From Spirodela intermedia (taxonomy: Eukaryota; Streptophyta; Magnoliopsida; Alismatales; Araceae), in NCBI GenBank assembly GCA_902729315.2, contig LR746269.1:9584231-9648230 (forward strand): 64,000 nt of DNA. The letters run 5' to 3'. The notes under the pieces were generated by a model. The model did not search any database, had not been told where the DNA came from, and was given only the letters and a program-made list of their open reading frames with translations. Below are positions 23,185 to 35,522 of this stretch, in pieces. How positions within the stretch are numbered: the first letter of the stretch is position 1; every line of letters begins with the position of its first letter. The translations under genes were made by a program, and so were the position numbers.

Positions 23185-24359
23185 GCGGGCCGAGCAGGAC
23201 TTGGGTGGGAAATCACACGTGCTTAAATGGAGAAGGGTGAATATCAACTTGGGAGAGTTCCAGTTATTTTATTGGCTTAAAAAATGGTTGGATATGGGGG
23301 AGTCCCAAGGACCCACGTGACCTTTTTGAGTCTCTTTCCTGATGTGGAATACAGATTTAATATACTAAACAAGAAAATGTACGTCGATTCGGCCAGCCTG
23401 GAGGGACACCGACTGATTTGGATGGCCTCCGGGTTCCACAACCCACGTGGATAATGTCGGACTGCCGATGTGGACCCCCTTAGCGCTCGGGATGCCAGCC
23501 CGCGGTGCATTTTTCTTGCACAATTGCAGGAACACCCCCCTGCCGGCAAGACGATTAAATACACGCCTCTTCGAATTCCCTGATATCACGTGCGGAAGGG
23601 GGAGAGGGATATTTTCCTGATTTAAATAAATACCTACGGAGAATAGAAAGAGGGGCAGGGCCTCAGGCCAAAGATGGCAAGGTGGATCCCAATTCCGGTG
23701 ATGAATAAATAATAAATGGACAAACTTTATTTAATGTAGATAAATGGGGGTGGGTGGCAGTGTTGACGGGTAGTGGTTGACCCGGGGTCAGTTGAATCGG
23801 CCGTGAATCGGAAGCGGATCGGATCGGCTGAATCGGGGTGTCGTGACCGAGGTAGTTGCCGAGTCAGAACGAGAGAAAGATCGAGTTTTTTTTCTTTGTT
23901 TCATGTGCAGCTGATTCTCCTATAGTACCCCTGATGTTGACGACTTTCACCACTGTCGCCGTCGCCTCCCCCCGCCTTATTCTATCGGCAGCAGCGGTAC
24001 GGGCTCTACTCAGCCGCAGACTATTCCAACGAAGAGAAACATTTCTCTCTCCCTCTCTCTCTCTCTTTCTCTCTCAAGGCTGCATGAAACAGCCGCCATT
24101 TAATGCCGCTGGACTGGGGACAAAACGATCTGATCTGCTGAACTTCCTTCACGTCGGAAGACCTCCAGATGCTCGCCGTGGCGGGCCTCAGCTACTTCAA
24201 CGGTGAGACGCGAGCGTCATGCACGAATAGACGAGGAATGTTCCTTGCAACCGAGAGACGGTCCCTTCTCGACGCCGCCGAGCCCCATAGGTGACTCTCT
24301 CTCTATCTCTCCCTCTCTCTCTGGCTCCTCTCTCTCGCTGTAAAACCTCGTCGGGGGTG
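22712..24359. other. Intergenic / bHLH upstream region
   Basis: AT-rich to about 22930, then mixed sequence with a CT tract at 23150-23178. GC-rich sequence at 23750-24300 leads to the bHLH gene and contains CT runs (24042-24076, 24296-24335). A coding-like stretch ending in SEDLQMLAVAGLSYFNG before a GTGAGA donor (24145-24207) may be an upstream exon remnant. It is preceded by an in-frame TGA and its phase does not join the next exon. Confidence 0.5.
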
Positions 24360-24835
24360 ATGGGTTTCAGTCAGTACGATCTGGGATTGCAAGATGACGG
24401 GGCGTGCTCAAGCTCCTCGCCGGCGCCGAAGAATATCACGGAGAAAAACAGGAGGAAGAGGCTCAATGAGACCCTCTACAACCTCCGCAGCGTCGTGCCC
24501 AACATCTCCAAGGTAGGAAAGATCGTGAAAGTTTTATGCCTTGGGGGGGTGCTGTGCCTGATCGCTCGGCCATGGACGCCCAGATGGACAAGATTTCGGT
24601 CGTGAAGGATGCGATCAATTACATCCAGAAGCTGCAAGAGGACGAGAGGAGGATTCTCGCCGCCGCTGCGCCGCCGCCGGAGGAGAGGAAGAAGAAGAAG
24701 AAGATGAAGGCAGCGAGCCGGAGGGACCCCAACGCGCCTCCCTCCATTGAGGTCCTGGAGGTGGGCTGTGGGAGCTTCTCCTTCCCTACTCTCTCTCTCT
24801 CTCTCTCTCCCTATTCCTCTCCCTCCCCTCTCCCT

Positions 24836-24878
<43 letters not shown>

Positions 24879-25120
24879 ATTCCTCTCCCTCTCTTTCTCC
24901 CTCTCTCTGTGGGCCGCTGTGAATTGGTTGATATCCTCGGCCGCGGAGCAGATGCAGGTGACCGATATAACAGAGGAGATGTCGTTTGTGAGCATCCGGT
25001 GCCAGAAGAGGAAGCACACCATGAGCAAGGTCTGTGAGGCTTTCAAATCTCTCGACCTCGACATACTCTCCGCCAATATGACATCCCACTCCGATCATCT
25101 TCTCCACAACCTCCTCGTAA

Positions 25121-25173
<53 letters not shown>

Positions 25174-25274
25174 ATTATCTGTGGTGATGGCTTGAATTTA
25201 ATCCTCAGACGGATGGGGCGGCGAGAGCTCAGCTGAAGGAGAATATCGAAATGGCGATCGCGGAGGTCAATTGA
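24360..25274 (+). CDS. bHLH transcription factor (bHLH27/35-like)
   Basis: Exons 24360..24512, 24584..24760, 24952..25122 and 25209..25274 join to 567 nt, 188 aa. The basic region and helix 1 are ITEKNRRKRLNETLYNLRSV. The intron falls after VVPNISK, and helix 2 begins MDKISVVKDAINYIQKLQ, the classic plant bHLH intron position. The next exon carries an ACT-like C-terminal region (FVSIRCQKRKHTMSKVCEAF, then SANMTSHSDHLLHNLL) as in the bHLH27/35 group. A Glu/Lys-rich linker separates them. The model starts at ATG 24360 only because it is the first in-frame Met; related proteins have a longer N-terminus. Introns 2 and 3 contain CT runs on the sense strand. Nuclear DNA-binding dimer; targets unknown. 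Confidence 0.85.
24787..24874. repeat. CT-rich intronic tract (bHLH intron 2)
   Basis: Compound CT/CCT run inside the intron 24761-24951. Confidence 0.9.
25124..25170. repeat. (CT)n tract at start of bHLH intron 3
   Basis: The intron begins GTCTCTCT..., so the donor is the first unit of the microsatellite. Confidence 0.9.
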
Positions 25275-26907
25275 TTCTCCATCGAGATCCCCGTGAGAGT
25301 CCTCGCAGTCATCCCTCTCCTCCCCCTTCCTCCTCATCTTCCCCTCCCCTTCGAGGGAGAGCAAGAGAGCGGCCGGGAAAGGGTTCACGCTGCAGCACAG
25401 GGATTATTTTATTCCTTGTAACATAATAACTTGTAATTTTAATCCCTGGATAATAAAAGAAAGATTTTTCCTCTTCCTCTATCCCTATCCCATAGGTACA
25501 GCGTTTGAATCAATAGAGAACCTTCTCTTCTGTTCTGTATGAATCCATATTATTACATTCCAATTCTTTCCCGATACCTTCCAAGGGAAATCCCAAATTG
25601 GATCCAAAAAAAAAACCGTGAGATATGGTCATCTGCCTGTGCAAGGACATGACGCCATCCATACACATGACAAGCGCCTCCGCATCCTGTTCTAACAGCT
25701 GGCGCCGTCTCATTCGACGTCCCTCTCTAGTCTCCCGTAATAAATAAATAAATAAATACTTCGCCTTACTCATCCCCGCCTTTTTTTTCCTTTCGATCTG
25801 GTACACCGCCGATATTCTGTCCGCTCATTCTCGCTGGCGGGGATTGCATGCGTCTCGTACCATCAGACCACGTCAAAGAGAAAGAGGGACGGCTGGGATT
25901 AAACAAGAGCCGGGATTAATTTATGCTCGCGGGCTTAGGTTAATGCGGTGCGCGATACTTTACATTATTATATTATTATATTTTTTATATTAATTCTGAT
26001 ACTAGTTTACCGGATTTAAAGCTGATTATAAATACGGAGCCAGGCGGAGGGGATGGAGGGTGGCTGCGGCCGCGGAAGTCTACCTGCCGGCGGCGGCCGC
26101 GGCCTTGGAGTAGATCTATGAGGATCATCAGTTTGCGAAGTGTGGGATTCCTGGGAGAAGGGCCACCGCGTAGGGACCCAGATTAAGATTGAGAATCTTA
26201 GTGTCTACATCCTCCCGATGCTCCAGCAGTAGGTTTCCTGTTTGGTTCCTGGTGTCTTTCGCCGCTGTCCCTTTCTCTTTACCGGCGCCGGTTTCTGGTA
26301 GCACCTCTTGTTTCGTCTCTTCTCGCCGGTGTTTGTACAGATGGATACTCATTCAAGGGTTGGGGTATCTCCTCTGGATACTAGTCTCCTGTGTCGAGTG
26401 TTTTCTCGTCTGATTTTTCTTCAGAATTCTCCTCCGAGTGTGAGAGGTTGGTTCCTAGTTTGCATCCGCCTCACCGTGAGATCGACATCCAGATCTGCGG
26501 CCGATTGGTTCGAAGCTCTAGCAATCGGTTGGAGTAGTTGTGTTAGTCACGGCACTGGCCTCAAACGCGGTGATACGAGCAGGTGCCGATCATTGGCCTC
26601 AATCGGTTGGAGAGGTGGCTTTGGATATGCTGTTCGCAATCGAGTAGATAAATTTCTATTCAAGGTAACGGAGGTCCTTCCCTTGGCTGTGATGATGCTC
26701 CCCCCGGATGAGTAGGTTCATGGAATCTCTCTTTGACATTCCTCATCACCATTATCATTGACATTATTGAAACACCAAGATGAATGTTGATAGATGTCCC
26801 TGAGAAAAATAGGACCCTTGCCGGAGAGCAGCGCCTGTCTTCACAGAAGCGAAGTACCATCCAAAGGGCGAATGGGTGGCTCCCTCCTTCGTCTTCTCCC
26901 TCCAAGC

Positions 26908-26967
<60 letters not shown>

Positions 26968-27194
26968 GATCGCTGCCTCCTGGAGGCTCAGAGAGACCAG
27001 ACCAACAGCATGGTGGTCAGAAGGAGAGTAAGGCTGGAGGAGGAGGAGGAGCTTTCCGATGAGAACGCCACCTCCTGCGAATCTCCGACAGCCTGACCCC
27101 TCGCCGTCCCAGCATGTCCAGAGGGTGCTCCCAAGGAGGCCTTGAAGCTGTTGCACGAGGAAAGAGGCAAGAGATCATCGCCGGAGATAGGATG
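25275..27194. other. Intergenic, no firm gene
   Basis: 25275-25460 is probably the bHLH 3' UTR (an AATAAAAG lies at 25451-25458). 26040-26110 is a CGG-rich patch. 26900-26965 is a CT tract ending in a CAG that could act as an acceptor for a short acidic frame (26967-27096, EEEEELSDENATSC), but no complete gene could be assembled. Confidence 0.45.
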
Positions 27195-28074
27195 TTAATT
27201 CAATAAGGTTAGATCTATATAGTTTGTTATGCAAGAGATCATCCTGGCTGACCTGGTGGGGGTGGGGCAGAAGGTGATGGCGTACTCGGGAGCCTTGCAG
27301 GTGAAGGTGCTCGTGGAGTCGTCGAATGCGTAGCTGTAAGCTCTCGGGCACGCCGCCTTGAACAAGGCTGAGTACGCCGACGGCCGGCACGTCGTCGGAT
27401 CGGCGTACTCGCCGCTGCAGCAGTACTCGTCCAGACCAAACGCCTCGCACGCGCTCCGGCATGCCACCACCACGTCGCCGCCGGCGACCTCCACCTGCAG
27501 CTCCTGCGGGCAACCTGAGGAAGAAGAAGTTTGAGGGGAGGATGACGCCTTGACTTGATCCCTTGCATTTTTTCATCAGTTCGTTCATACCTGAGTTGAG
27601 GTCGGAGATGCATCCGGTGGCGTTGCAGGCGGCACCGCCGCCGCGCGGGGTGGCGTACACCGGCAGGTTGTACCCGTCGACGAGGCTGACGTCGTAGAAG
27701 TCCCTGCCGGAGCTGCTCGTCGCTAGGGTTATCTCGAAGAGGGTCGCCGGCGGCAGCGCCGCCATGCCGCCGCACTGCAGCTTGCCGCCACAGTCGCCGG
27801 TCTGGCAGGTCCCCTCGCCGTGCTCGTCGAAGAAGCAACCTGTCCTCGCCCATATCCTCCCCGACCAGCCAGGGCTCGCCGGAATCTGCGCGCTCTCGCC
27901 GGGGGCCAGCAGGAAGCCGGTCGTCGGCAACTGCGGAGTCCCCGCTCCGGCGAGCGTCGCCGGCCATATCGTGTGGGGGCAGTTGTTGGAGACGGTGAAG
28001 CTGCAGGCTGAGCACAGGGTGAGGGCTTGCAGAGCCGCCGACAGTAAGACGACCCCTCTGACGAGCTCCGCCAT
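27195..28074 (-). CDS. Thaumatin-like protein (PR-5 family)
   Basis: Two exons, complement(27195..27514, 27591..28074), 804 nt, 267 aa. An N-terminal hydrophobic signal peptide of about 24 residues (ELVRGVVLLSAALQALTLC) precedes the mature start CSFTVSNNCPHTIWPATLAG. Family marks include GRIWARTGC, CQTGDCGGKLQCGG, the signature-like FYDVSLVDGYNLPVYATP, CNATGCISDLN and EYCCSGEY with the later CPRAYSYAFDD. The single intron (27515-27590) falls after DLNS and keeps phase 1. The C-terminus extends past the usual TFCP by about 20 residues (SARMISCITNY...), so the true stop could instead lie beyond another splice. Predicted secreted, defence- or development-related; antifungal activity cannot be inferred from sequence alone. 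Exon GC is very high. Confidence 0.88.
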
Positions 28075-31000
28075 TTCTCCCGCAGCTTGCACAACCACAA
28101 AGTGCCATCAGTCGGCGATGCTTAGATTAATAAAGGCTTCGACTTCCTCCACCACAAGGTCCTTAGGGTTTTCCGGGGGAAGAAGATCAGGGCAGAGGGT
28201 CGAGCATTGCCTCCCTTCTCAGATGGCCCCGCGAACAAGAGATACCTTGGTGCTAATTGGAGGCAAGATAGGCTTCAACAACTCAGAAATCTTCGGCCAC
28301 CGAGGCAAGAATCTCGCCGCACAGTGTAGGCGATCTGATCCAAAGCATTGTTTTTCCGAAAGAGGGAAAAGTTCCTCCCGGGAAGATGGGGAGCCACATC
28401 CATCACACGTCTCCGGGATTCGAGCTACCTCTGTCACTTTGTCTGTATGTTTGTGTTTGGCGGCGGGGAGGGGGACCAGACAGTGACGCTTGAGTAAATA
28501 AAATATATTAAACCAGTTTTTTTTTTCTTATGGAAGAAAAAGATCAAATATGAGCGTCAACAGTTATCCGAAAACTGGTGGCCCGGCTTGTTTCCCACCA
28601 CTGTTTCCTTAAAATTAATTCGGTCCCCAATCATCCAAAATAGAATAGTTAAACCCGGTTGCCTTGTACATATATATAATTCGGTCAACACTATTTCTCT
28701 CCACTATATATCTTTAAAAAGTTTTGGATCAACCAGGTTGCTTATATTCCTTAATATTGAATAATTATGACAAGTTCTAGTTCACATGCAACTATCTAAT
28801 GAAATAAATAAATAAAACAATGATGATTATGATGTTGATGATGATTTATTTATAAAATGAAGGGAGCTAGTACCCTAACCAAAACTCTAAATTTTAATAA
28901 CAAATTTGATGTGAGATGCAAACAAAGAACCTGAGCTTGATTCTATATTAAATTTAGGAGTTAAGAAGAGTAGACTAAGGTAAGATCATGTGTGTTTTTT
29001 GTAAAGTTTGAAAGGAATTAGATCAATGCCATTTAGAAATCACTATAGATTAAGACGCTCCACTAACAATAGATTGATTAGATGCAAATCAAGTGGGTTA
29101 TTACTTCACACAACAAAAAATTATGAAAAAAAATGAACTTATTTATAAATCACAATGGCAATAATGCAAAATGATAAATTAAAAGAACAAAAGTGCTCAA
29201 ATTTGGAAAGAAAGAAGGTTGAGGGATGGCCTTGTCACTAGAATGGGCAATGAATTAATAAAGTCTTTAGTTGAAACTGAACTTTGATCATGATAGTTGA
29301 CCACATGTTGACTATTAACTAAGGTTGACAATTGGATTGGGTGTTGGTGTCATTTAATTAACTTATTTGAACTAGTTTAGACTCAAATTCGACTAGATTC
29401 ACCTGAATAACTCTAGAGTAGTTAGATTGGTGTTACATATTTGGCGCAAGCCAATCAGCCCAACATGGCTCGAACTGATTTAGCATGTTGGCTTGAACCA
29501 AGTAGTCTAGTTGGATTGACCAGGTAAAAAATGGCCTTCTAGGTTGGGCAAATCTTGATCCATTAACCAATAAGACATAGCACTAGTTGATATGATGAGA
29601 ATGGGAGCTTGTCCATAAAGGATAGAATGGACAATGGGAAAATAAGTGAAAAGGCTAAGGAATAAGGTGTTAGTGACGGATGACATTAATGGCAGCAGTA
29701 ATAGGTGACAATTAAGGATGTTGGCAAAGGATGATAGACAATGATGATGAACAGTGGGAATGGTGCATGATTGGATGGCGATGGATAGAGGTGGGAGGAC
29801 AGTAGATAATGTCAAAAAGTTATTAGTTGGATAATGGGTGACAATGTAAATGAGCACGTAGTGGAGGGTGCCAACAAAGAGATGGTACCTCTCATGATCT
29901 CTCATTCATAGAGTGAAGATAGTTTACCCTCACTACCTATCTCTCACAAAATAAGGATAGCTAATTCCTCAAAATAATCTCTATTCTCATTCTAGGATAG
30001 AGAACAGATTGAAATCATCATTTTCCCCCTTTGACATAAGAGCCTGTTAAGGCTCATCGCATTAATTTATTCAATTAAATTAAAATGATTCAGAAAATGA
30101 GTGGAAATGGGTGAAAATATCCATAACAGTTGGAAATAGACAAAGATGAACAGAAAAATGAATGAAAAATGGGTGGAAAAAGGATGAAAAAATGGATGAA
30201 AACACTAAAGCTGATTCTCATTGAAAAATCAAATGATTTGTTTAGCAAGGAGGCTTTTTACTACCTATAATGGACTTCAAAATATAAAAACTTAGATTTT
30301 GGAAAAAAAGGAGGCTCTTTTCTTCCTCTTTTTTCTAGGTGATAGATGGCTTTTTATTGATTTCTTGTATTACTTTTTTTATAAAAATCTGTTCTTTACA
30401 TCATTAGAAATGTATTTAAAGCATCTTAACATATAATCAAGGAATATTAAAAATATAAACATGCTCTAAAAAAAAATATAAATCATACATCAGCACATAT
30501 TTGATGTAGTTAATCTAAATTATACATCACTTGATTTTTCTATAAATCTATACCATTTGACATGAGCTGGTGCGACAAATATACTAATTATGTGTTACTT
30601 ATCACACACCTATTGATGTGGTTGAAGATTCTTGCTCCATTCCACATCAGCATCCATTGAACTGGTACATGAATTTGCAGCATCCTTCTTGTAATAATAT
30701 TCAATACCAGAGATTTTTATTTTTGGATGATCATTCAAAATAGCTAATTGCTTTAGTAGTGATTGTCCCTCATATAGGTGACTATAAGATTGAGAGCACA
30801 AGACTTGAATTCATTAATAGAAGATTAAAAAAGGTTTTAGTGAAAGGCAATGAGAAAGAAATATTTGACATTGTCAAGCCATCTTCATTCACTTGTCACA
30901 TTCTCACTGAGTAATGGATCTATTGAACTAATATGTAAATTTGCGACAACCTCCTTGTCATAATTTTAAAGTTGAGAATCTGAACTGAGTGATAAGTTTT

Positions 31001-31434
31001 GATCAATGAATACATCTAGAGAATATAAAATATGAATGTGAAATTAAATGTATCAGTGAGTCAAAGAGACAATTCTAAGATTGTAGGAGTTTGAGGGAGA
31101 AGATTGTTAAATTAATAACAAGGAACGTAAGCAACAACCATGTGAAGTAGAATAATGATAAGATCATGAGATTCCAATGGAGGAGATCATTGAATCAATA
31201 AGTGTAGAGAAGAACAATCATAAGGTTCTAGGTGTCCAAGGGAAAAGTATATAGGAAAAGAATCTAGACTAGTGATTATCTAGAAAATGTGGCAGTAATC
31301 ATTGTAAATTCTAGATTCAGCAACAAAATTTTATAATATTTCACCTCACAAAGTATAACTAAGTAAGGGTCGAACCACAGAGAGCCATGAATTAATCAGG
31401 GAATTTGTTTGGTGATTTTATATTTATCTTTATA

Positions 31435-31485
31435 TTTATTTTGTTTTATTTTGTTTTATTTTGTTTTATTTTGTTTTATTTTGTA
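31435..31485 (+). repeat. Tandem 10 bp repeat (ATTTTGTTTT)
   Basis: About five head-to-tail copies. Confidence 0.9.
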
Positions 31486-31524
31486 ACAATAAGGAAACCC
31501 TAAAATTGGAATAACTTTACCTTA

Positions 31525-31960
31525 ACCAGCACTCCGGCGGCACCGGCGATGGGCACGCGAGCGCACATGCGATGAACGCACGGGCGGTGATGTGTCGGCG
31601 GGCGGTGCGCGGGTGGTGATGCGCCGGCGACGGTGCACGAGCAGTGACGCGCCTGCAAACAGTGTACGGGTGGTCATGCGTCGATGAGCGTGGCGTGGCG
31701 GTGACGCATCAGCAACCGTCGTGCGGGCGATGCGCGTCGGCGAGCGTCGCGCAGACGATGGTGCACCGGAAAATGGCGCACGGGTAAGGACGATCCTGGG
31801 AGCGGCACGCAGCGGTCACGCGTCCACGAGCTTCGCGCGGTCAGTTAGCGAGCTTCGCGAAGGCGAACGAGCACGCAGGCAGCAGTCAGCGATCGGGCCG
31901 ACGAGCGCGCGGGCAGCAGGCGTACGGGCAATGATGCGCAGGCGAGAGGCGACATGTTTT
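31525..31960. repeat. CpG-rich degenerate repeat block
   Basis: About 430 bp dense in CG dinucleotides with recurring CGGGCGGTGATGCG-like, GGTGCACGAGC-like and GAGCGTCGCGC-like words. It lies in the position of the leader/gag start of the minus-strand LTR element whose PBS is at 32025-32039. Confidence 0.65.
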
Positions 31961-32024
31961 GTCTGTAACTTTTGCTTCATAACGAGATTTTGGGTGTGGT
32001 TTGCGGCGTTGGAAAGCCCAAGAT

Positions 32025-32658
32025 CTTGGCTCTGACACCAGTGATAACCAAGCCAGTGAAATCAAATGAAGAAGATGAATCTTCGGAAGATTGCTTGTTC
32101 TTCTGGTGTGACACTATTTCTGGCCCAAGGTAGCAATCTCCTTGTTTCTCCAAATCAGAAGAAGATCTGGTCCGCTTCTTCACTCAACCTGACACTCGAA
32201 GGAGAGAGTGGATCCAAGAAACTGTTGTACTAAGGCCGCCAACATAAAATTTGAGACAGAATCAGGGATGCCCGCCCTACAATGAGGGAGGAAGAGAGTA
32301 TAAATAAAGGTCCTGGTTTCTCAAAGTGAGAAACCCACGATGTGTGGCCTCTCCTTAGTTTCGGATTTGGGCCGTTCCTGTTGGGCCTTGAACGTGGGTT
32401 GGCTGCTTCTCTCCTCCACATTTAATATCCAATTTATCTACGTCTTGAATTCAATAAAACTCTAAGAAAAATGTGAGAATAATCCACTTGATTCAGAATG
32501 TGAGAATCAAGTGGATTAGTTCACAAGCCAATAAATACCCAAAATAAGGACTCGATAAATAATGCGTGTTTATTTCATTTTAATCATAAATAAGTGATAA
32601 TTATCATGCTCATAAAAATATAAATAATTAATTAAAGTATAAAAATATGTAATTATCA
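32025..32658 (-). mobile_element. LTR + primer-binding site of a minus-strand LTR retrotransposon remnant
   Basis: The segment 32042-32658 has inverted terminal hexamers TGATAA...TTATCA. Directly adjoining at 32025-32039 is TTGGCTCTGACACCA, the reverse complement of an initiator-Met-tRNA-type PBS. This places the internal region on the lower-coordinate side, reading minus. No second LTR is found, so the element is partial. Confidence 0.68.
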
Positions 32659-32739
32659 CTACATATTTGATATCATCAACTAGTATTTGAGGACAAGATG
32701 AACTGAATGAAGTGAAGGAGAAAATGGGCGTAAAAAATT

Positions 32740-32953
32740 AACCATAAAATAAAATGCATCCCCAAAAAGTGCTCAACACGAGAAATATATTTTTTTTTAT
32801 ATGGGGGAGGAGAGGCTTGAAGTGAGCTAGCCCATTGCAACATATGGTGGTAGGTTTGACCTAATAGGATCTTTCACATGAGTCTCATAGCATGTAGCTA
32901 TAGGGAATGCTTTTTCCTATCATCTTCCTACTTTTGCATGATCATCAACACCC
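32740..32953 (+). repeat. Dispersed repeat copy A
   Basis: Shares GGAGGAGAGGCT, a GCCCA(C/T)T..CAACATATG block, the TCTAACC/TTTGACC..ATAG block and the GCTGTTGCATCATCATCA-like end with 33960-34205. Confidence 0.65.
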
Positions 32954-33959
32954 CCCTTGGTACAAATTTGACAACATAATAATTTTTGAAATTTGAAGAG
33001 TTTGAGATAATTTAAAGTATTTTTTAAAATTATTTTATGCTTGATCATTTGGTGAATAAAACTTCATCTAATTTTTTTTAGTAACTAAGTTTCAAATAAA
33101 GATGGTAATTCTTGATGAAATATATATTTTTGATGAAATATTAAATATTCTGTTTTTTGTCATAGTAAATTCTTATGAGATTGGTTTGTATCATGTGCGC
33201 CTTTTATGATCTCTATTCATACATTGATTGATGTATGGTTGTTGTGCAACAATTGTAATGACATCATGATTATTAGGCAATTTTTTTCATTCTTTATTTA
33301 TAATGACATGATAATCAAACTTCAAAGTAATACTTTTTACAAACGTTTCAATAATTATTCTCAGTGATATATTCTCTGATAATTTTTATCTAATTAATAG
33401 TTAAAAATTGAGAGAAGAAATCATGAACATGTTCACTTGGCTTTATAAAGAGCATCTAACTCTTTGTGAAGTTTTCAAGTTTCACTATTATGCCTTTGCT
33501 ATCCTTGTGAATCTCTTCAATTAGATTTCTTCATGTTTTTGTGCATGTTTGAACATTAGCGATTATGAGAAAATATCTTTCAAAGTAGGATGTTGTAACA
33601 CTAGAAAGGCATTCACATCCTTCTTGTGAGGTTCCTTCAGATCTTTTCTTCTAGAGTTCTCTTGATTTTTAAGTCAACTCTCAAGAAGATTCCATATATC
33701 TTCTGAAAAGAAAAAGATACACTTAATTTGGTTACTTAAAAACTCATATTATTCTAGACTACAAGCAATATGCATTTGACATGTCTGCAACCTACATAAC
33801 CACCTCTCCACACAACCTCTTTCTCATTGATCACTTGCTACAACAATGAATCATCATCAATACAAAACACACAATTACATGGAGGAATATAAGGTAGATT
33901 TTAAGGAAAATAAATAAATTAGAGAGAAAATATAAGGTAGATTTTAAGGGCAGAGCCTA

Positions 33960-34340
33960 AAAAAAATGGAGACGAATAGGCATCTAGAGATGAAATCCTA
34001 AAAAAAAAAAAAAAGTCCCAAAAATGGCAAACAAAGGAGAGAAATTGGTTTTATATGGAGGAGGAGAGGCTGAAATGGGCCGGCCCACTTCAACATATGA
34101 AGGTAAGTCTAACCCGATAGAGTCTTCCATGCCTGCCTCATTCCGCTAAAGCTAAAGGGGTTGTTCTTTCCTGCCGTCTTATTGCTGTTGCATCATCATC
34201 AATTAGGAGATCGTTGAATCAATGGCAAGGAATGTGAGCATCAACTCAGTGTGAAGTATGGAGACTAGGAGAGATGCACGAAGCAGAATAAGCAACTGGA
34301 CGTCTGGAAGAAACCATTGTAAACCCGAGCATCTCCAAGT
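33960..34340 (+). repeat. Dispersed repeat copy B
   Basis: The left part matches 32740-32953. The right part (34207-34340, AGATCGTTGAATCAATGGCAAGGAATGTGAGC-like) matches 31103-31310. Copy B therefore joins two blocks that occur separately elsewhere in the window. Confidence 0.6.
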
Positions 34341-34414
34341 GTTCGCCACCTTATGTGCAGCTCCCCTACTCACTTCTCGTCGTCTTCGGCCAGCCCCGGA
34401 CCTTGTCTGAGTGA

Positions 34415-34514
<100 letters not shown>

Positions 34515-35149
34515 TTAGGGTTTCATCCAGTCTGAAATATTCTTAGCCTGGCAAGCAAATTGAGCCCGAGGGTAAGGGTTAGAGTAGAGTTACGAACTTG
34601 TTGTAATGTGATTTTAAATTATTAACATTGCTCAGTAAGTCGGAAGAGAGAGAAGTAATTCCATCTGGAAATTTGCCAAAACTAGGCCGCGAGTTTATGT
34701 GGGCTCCAGCTGAGAGAGATTATAGGCGTAGACAGATTATAGGGAAGGGAGGGAGAGAGACAGAGACGCACACAAACTTGAAATTGATTCCTAAATTGGG
34801 TAAGTGCTTACTGCAGCATCCATGGGGACCTCTAGATCTTGACACAACCTTTTAAAGTGGCATCCCTCGACTTTCAGTGCCCTAACAGCTCAGCTCAGTG
34901 GCAGACGGAGAGAGAGAGAGAGAGAGAGCAGAGAGAGAGAGAGAGAGAGATGAAATAAATCTTCTGAATAGAGAAGGTAGGTAGGTTAAAGATCTACGGA
35001 ATTCTCCAGATTTTGATACTAAAGCTTCTCAAGTCGCGATCTCCTTCCTCTCCGACTGCAGGCTCATTCTGGCGGAGGAAGAGGGCTAGTGAATGCTCTA
35101 GGGAATCATAAGACGGGGAGGAGCGAGAAGGAAGAGGAGCAGGATGGGG

Positions 35150-35477
35150 TCACAGCAAGGTGTGGTTGTTGCCGCCGCCGGCCGGTGGGAATCCGGCGAA
35201 GGGATCGCCGAAGGGATTTCCCGGCGGAAGCTGAGCGTATGGCGATGAGTACCCAAGCCGCTGCTGCTGCTGGTGCTGCATCATCGCCATCTGAACTGCT
35301 GCAGGAGGGGCGATGGTGTTGGAGGCGGCAAACGGATCGAGGGAGACGAAGGGATTAGCCGCTGACACCGGCGCCGCCACCGCTGGAGGGCCGTATACGC
35401 CGTGGCCCTGCTCCCTCCGCGCCGCCCCGTCGTCGTAGAGGCTGTCGAGGAGGAGCTTGTTGAATCCGCCCGCCTGC

Positions 35478-35522
<45 letters not shown>

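Larger units (their letters stand above)
28075..32041. other. AT-rich intergenic region with repeats
   Basis: 28075-28480 is the thaumatin-like gene's upstream region. From 28500 the sequence is AT-rich. 29600-29900 is rich in GATGG/GACAATG words, and 30080-30200 is a GAAAATGG-rich low-complexity stretch. 31100-31310 belongs to a dispersed repeat also found near 34200. 31435-31485 is a run of 10 bp ATTTTGTTTT-type units. A CpG-rich block at 31525-31960 adjoins an LTR remnant. No gene is seen. Confidence 0.5.

Noticed and set aside
23277-23589. Two overlapping minus frames of 74-95 codons
   Set aside because: No family similarity, no splice context, and composition like neighbouring non-coding DNA.
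27239-28108. Alternative minus frames of the thaumatin-like gene
   Set aside because: Out of frame with the conserved cysteines and signature; high-GC shadows.
27764-28486. 240-codon plus-strand frame
   Set aside because: Antisense shadow of the thaumatin-like gene and its upstream region.
31721-32035. 104-codon Arg/Ala-rich plus frame
   Set aside because: Opened by the CpG-rich repeat composition next to the LTR; antisense to the element's inferred direction.
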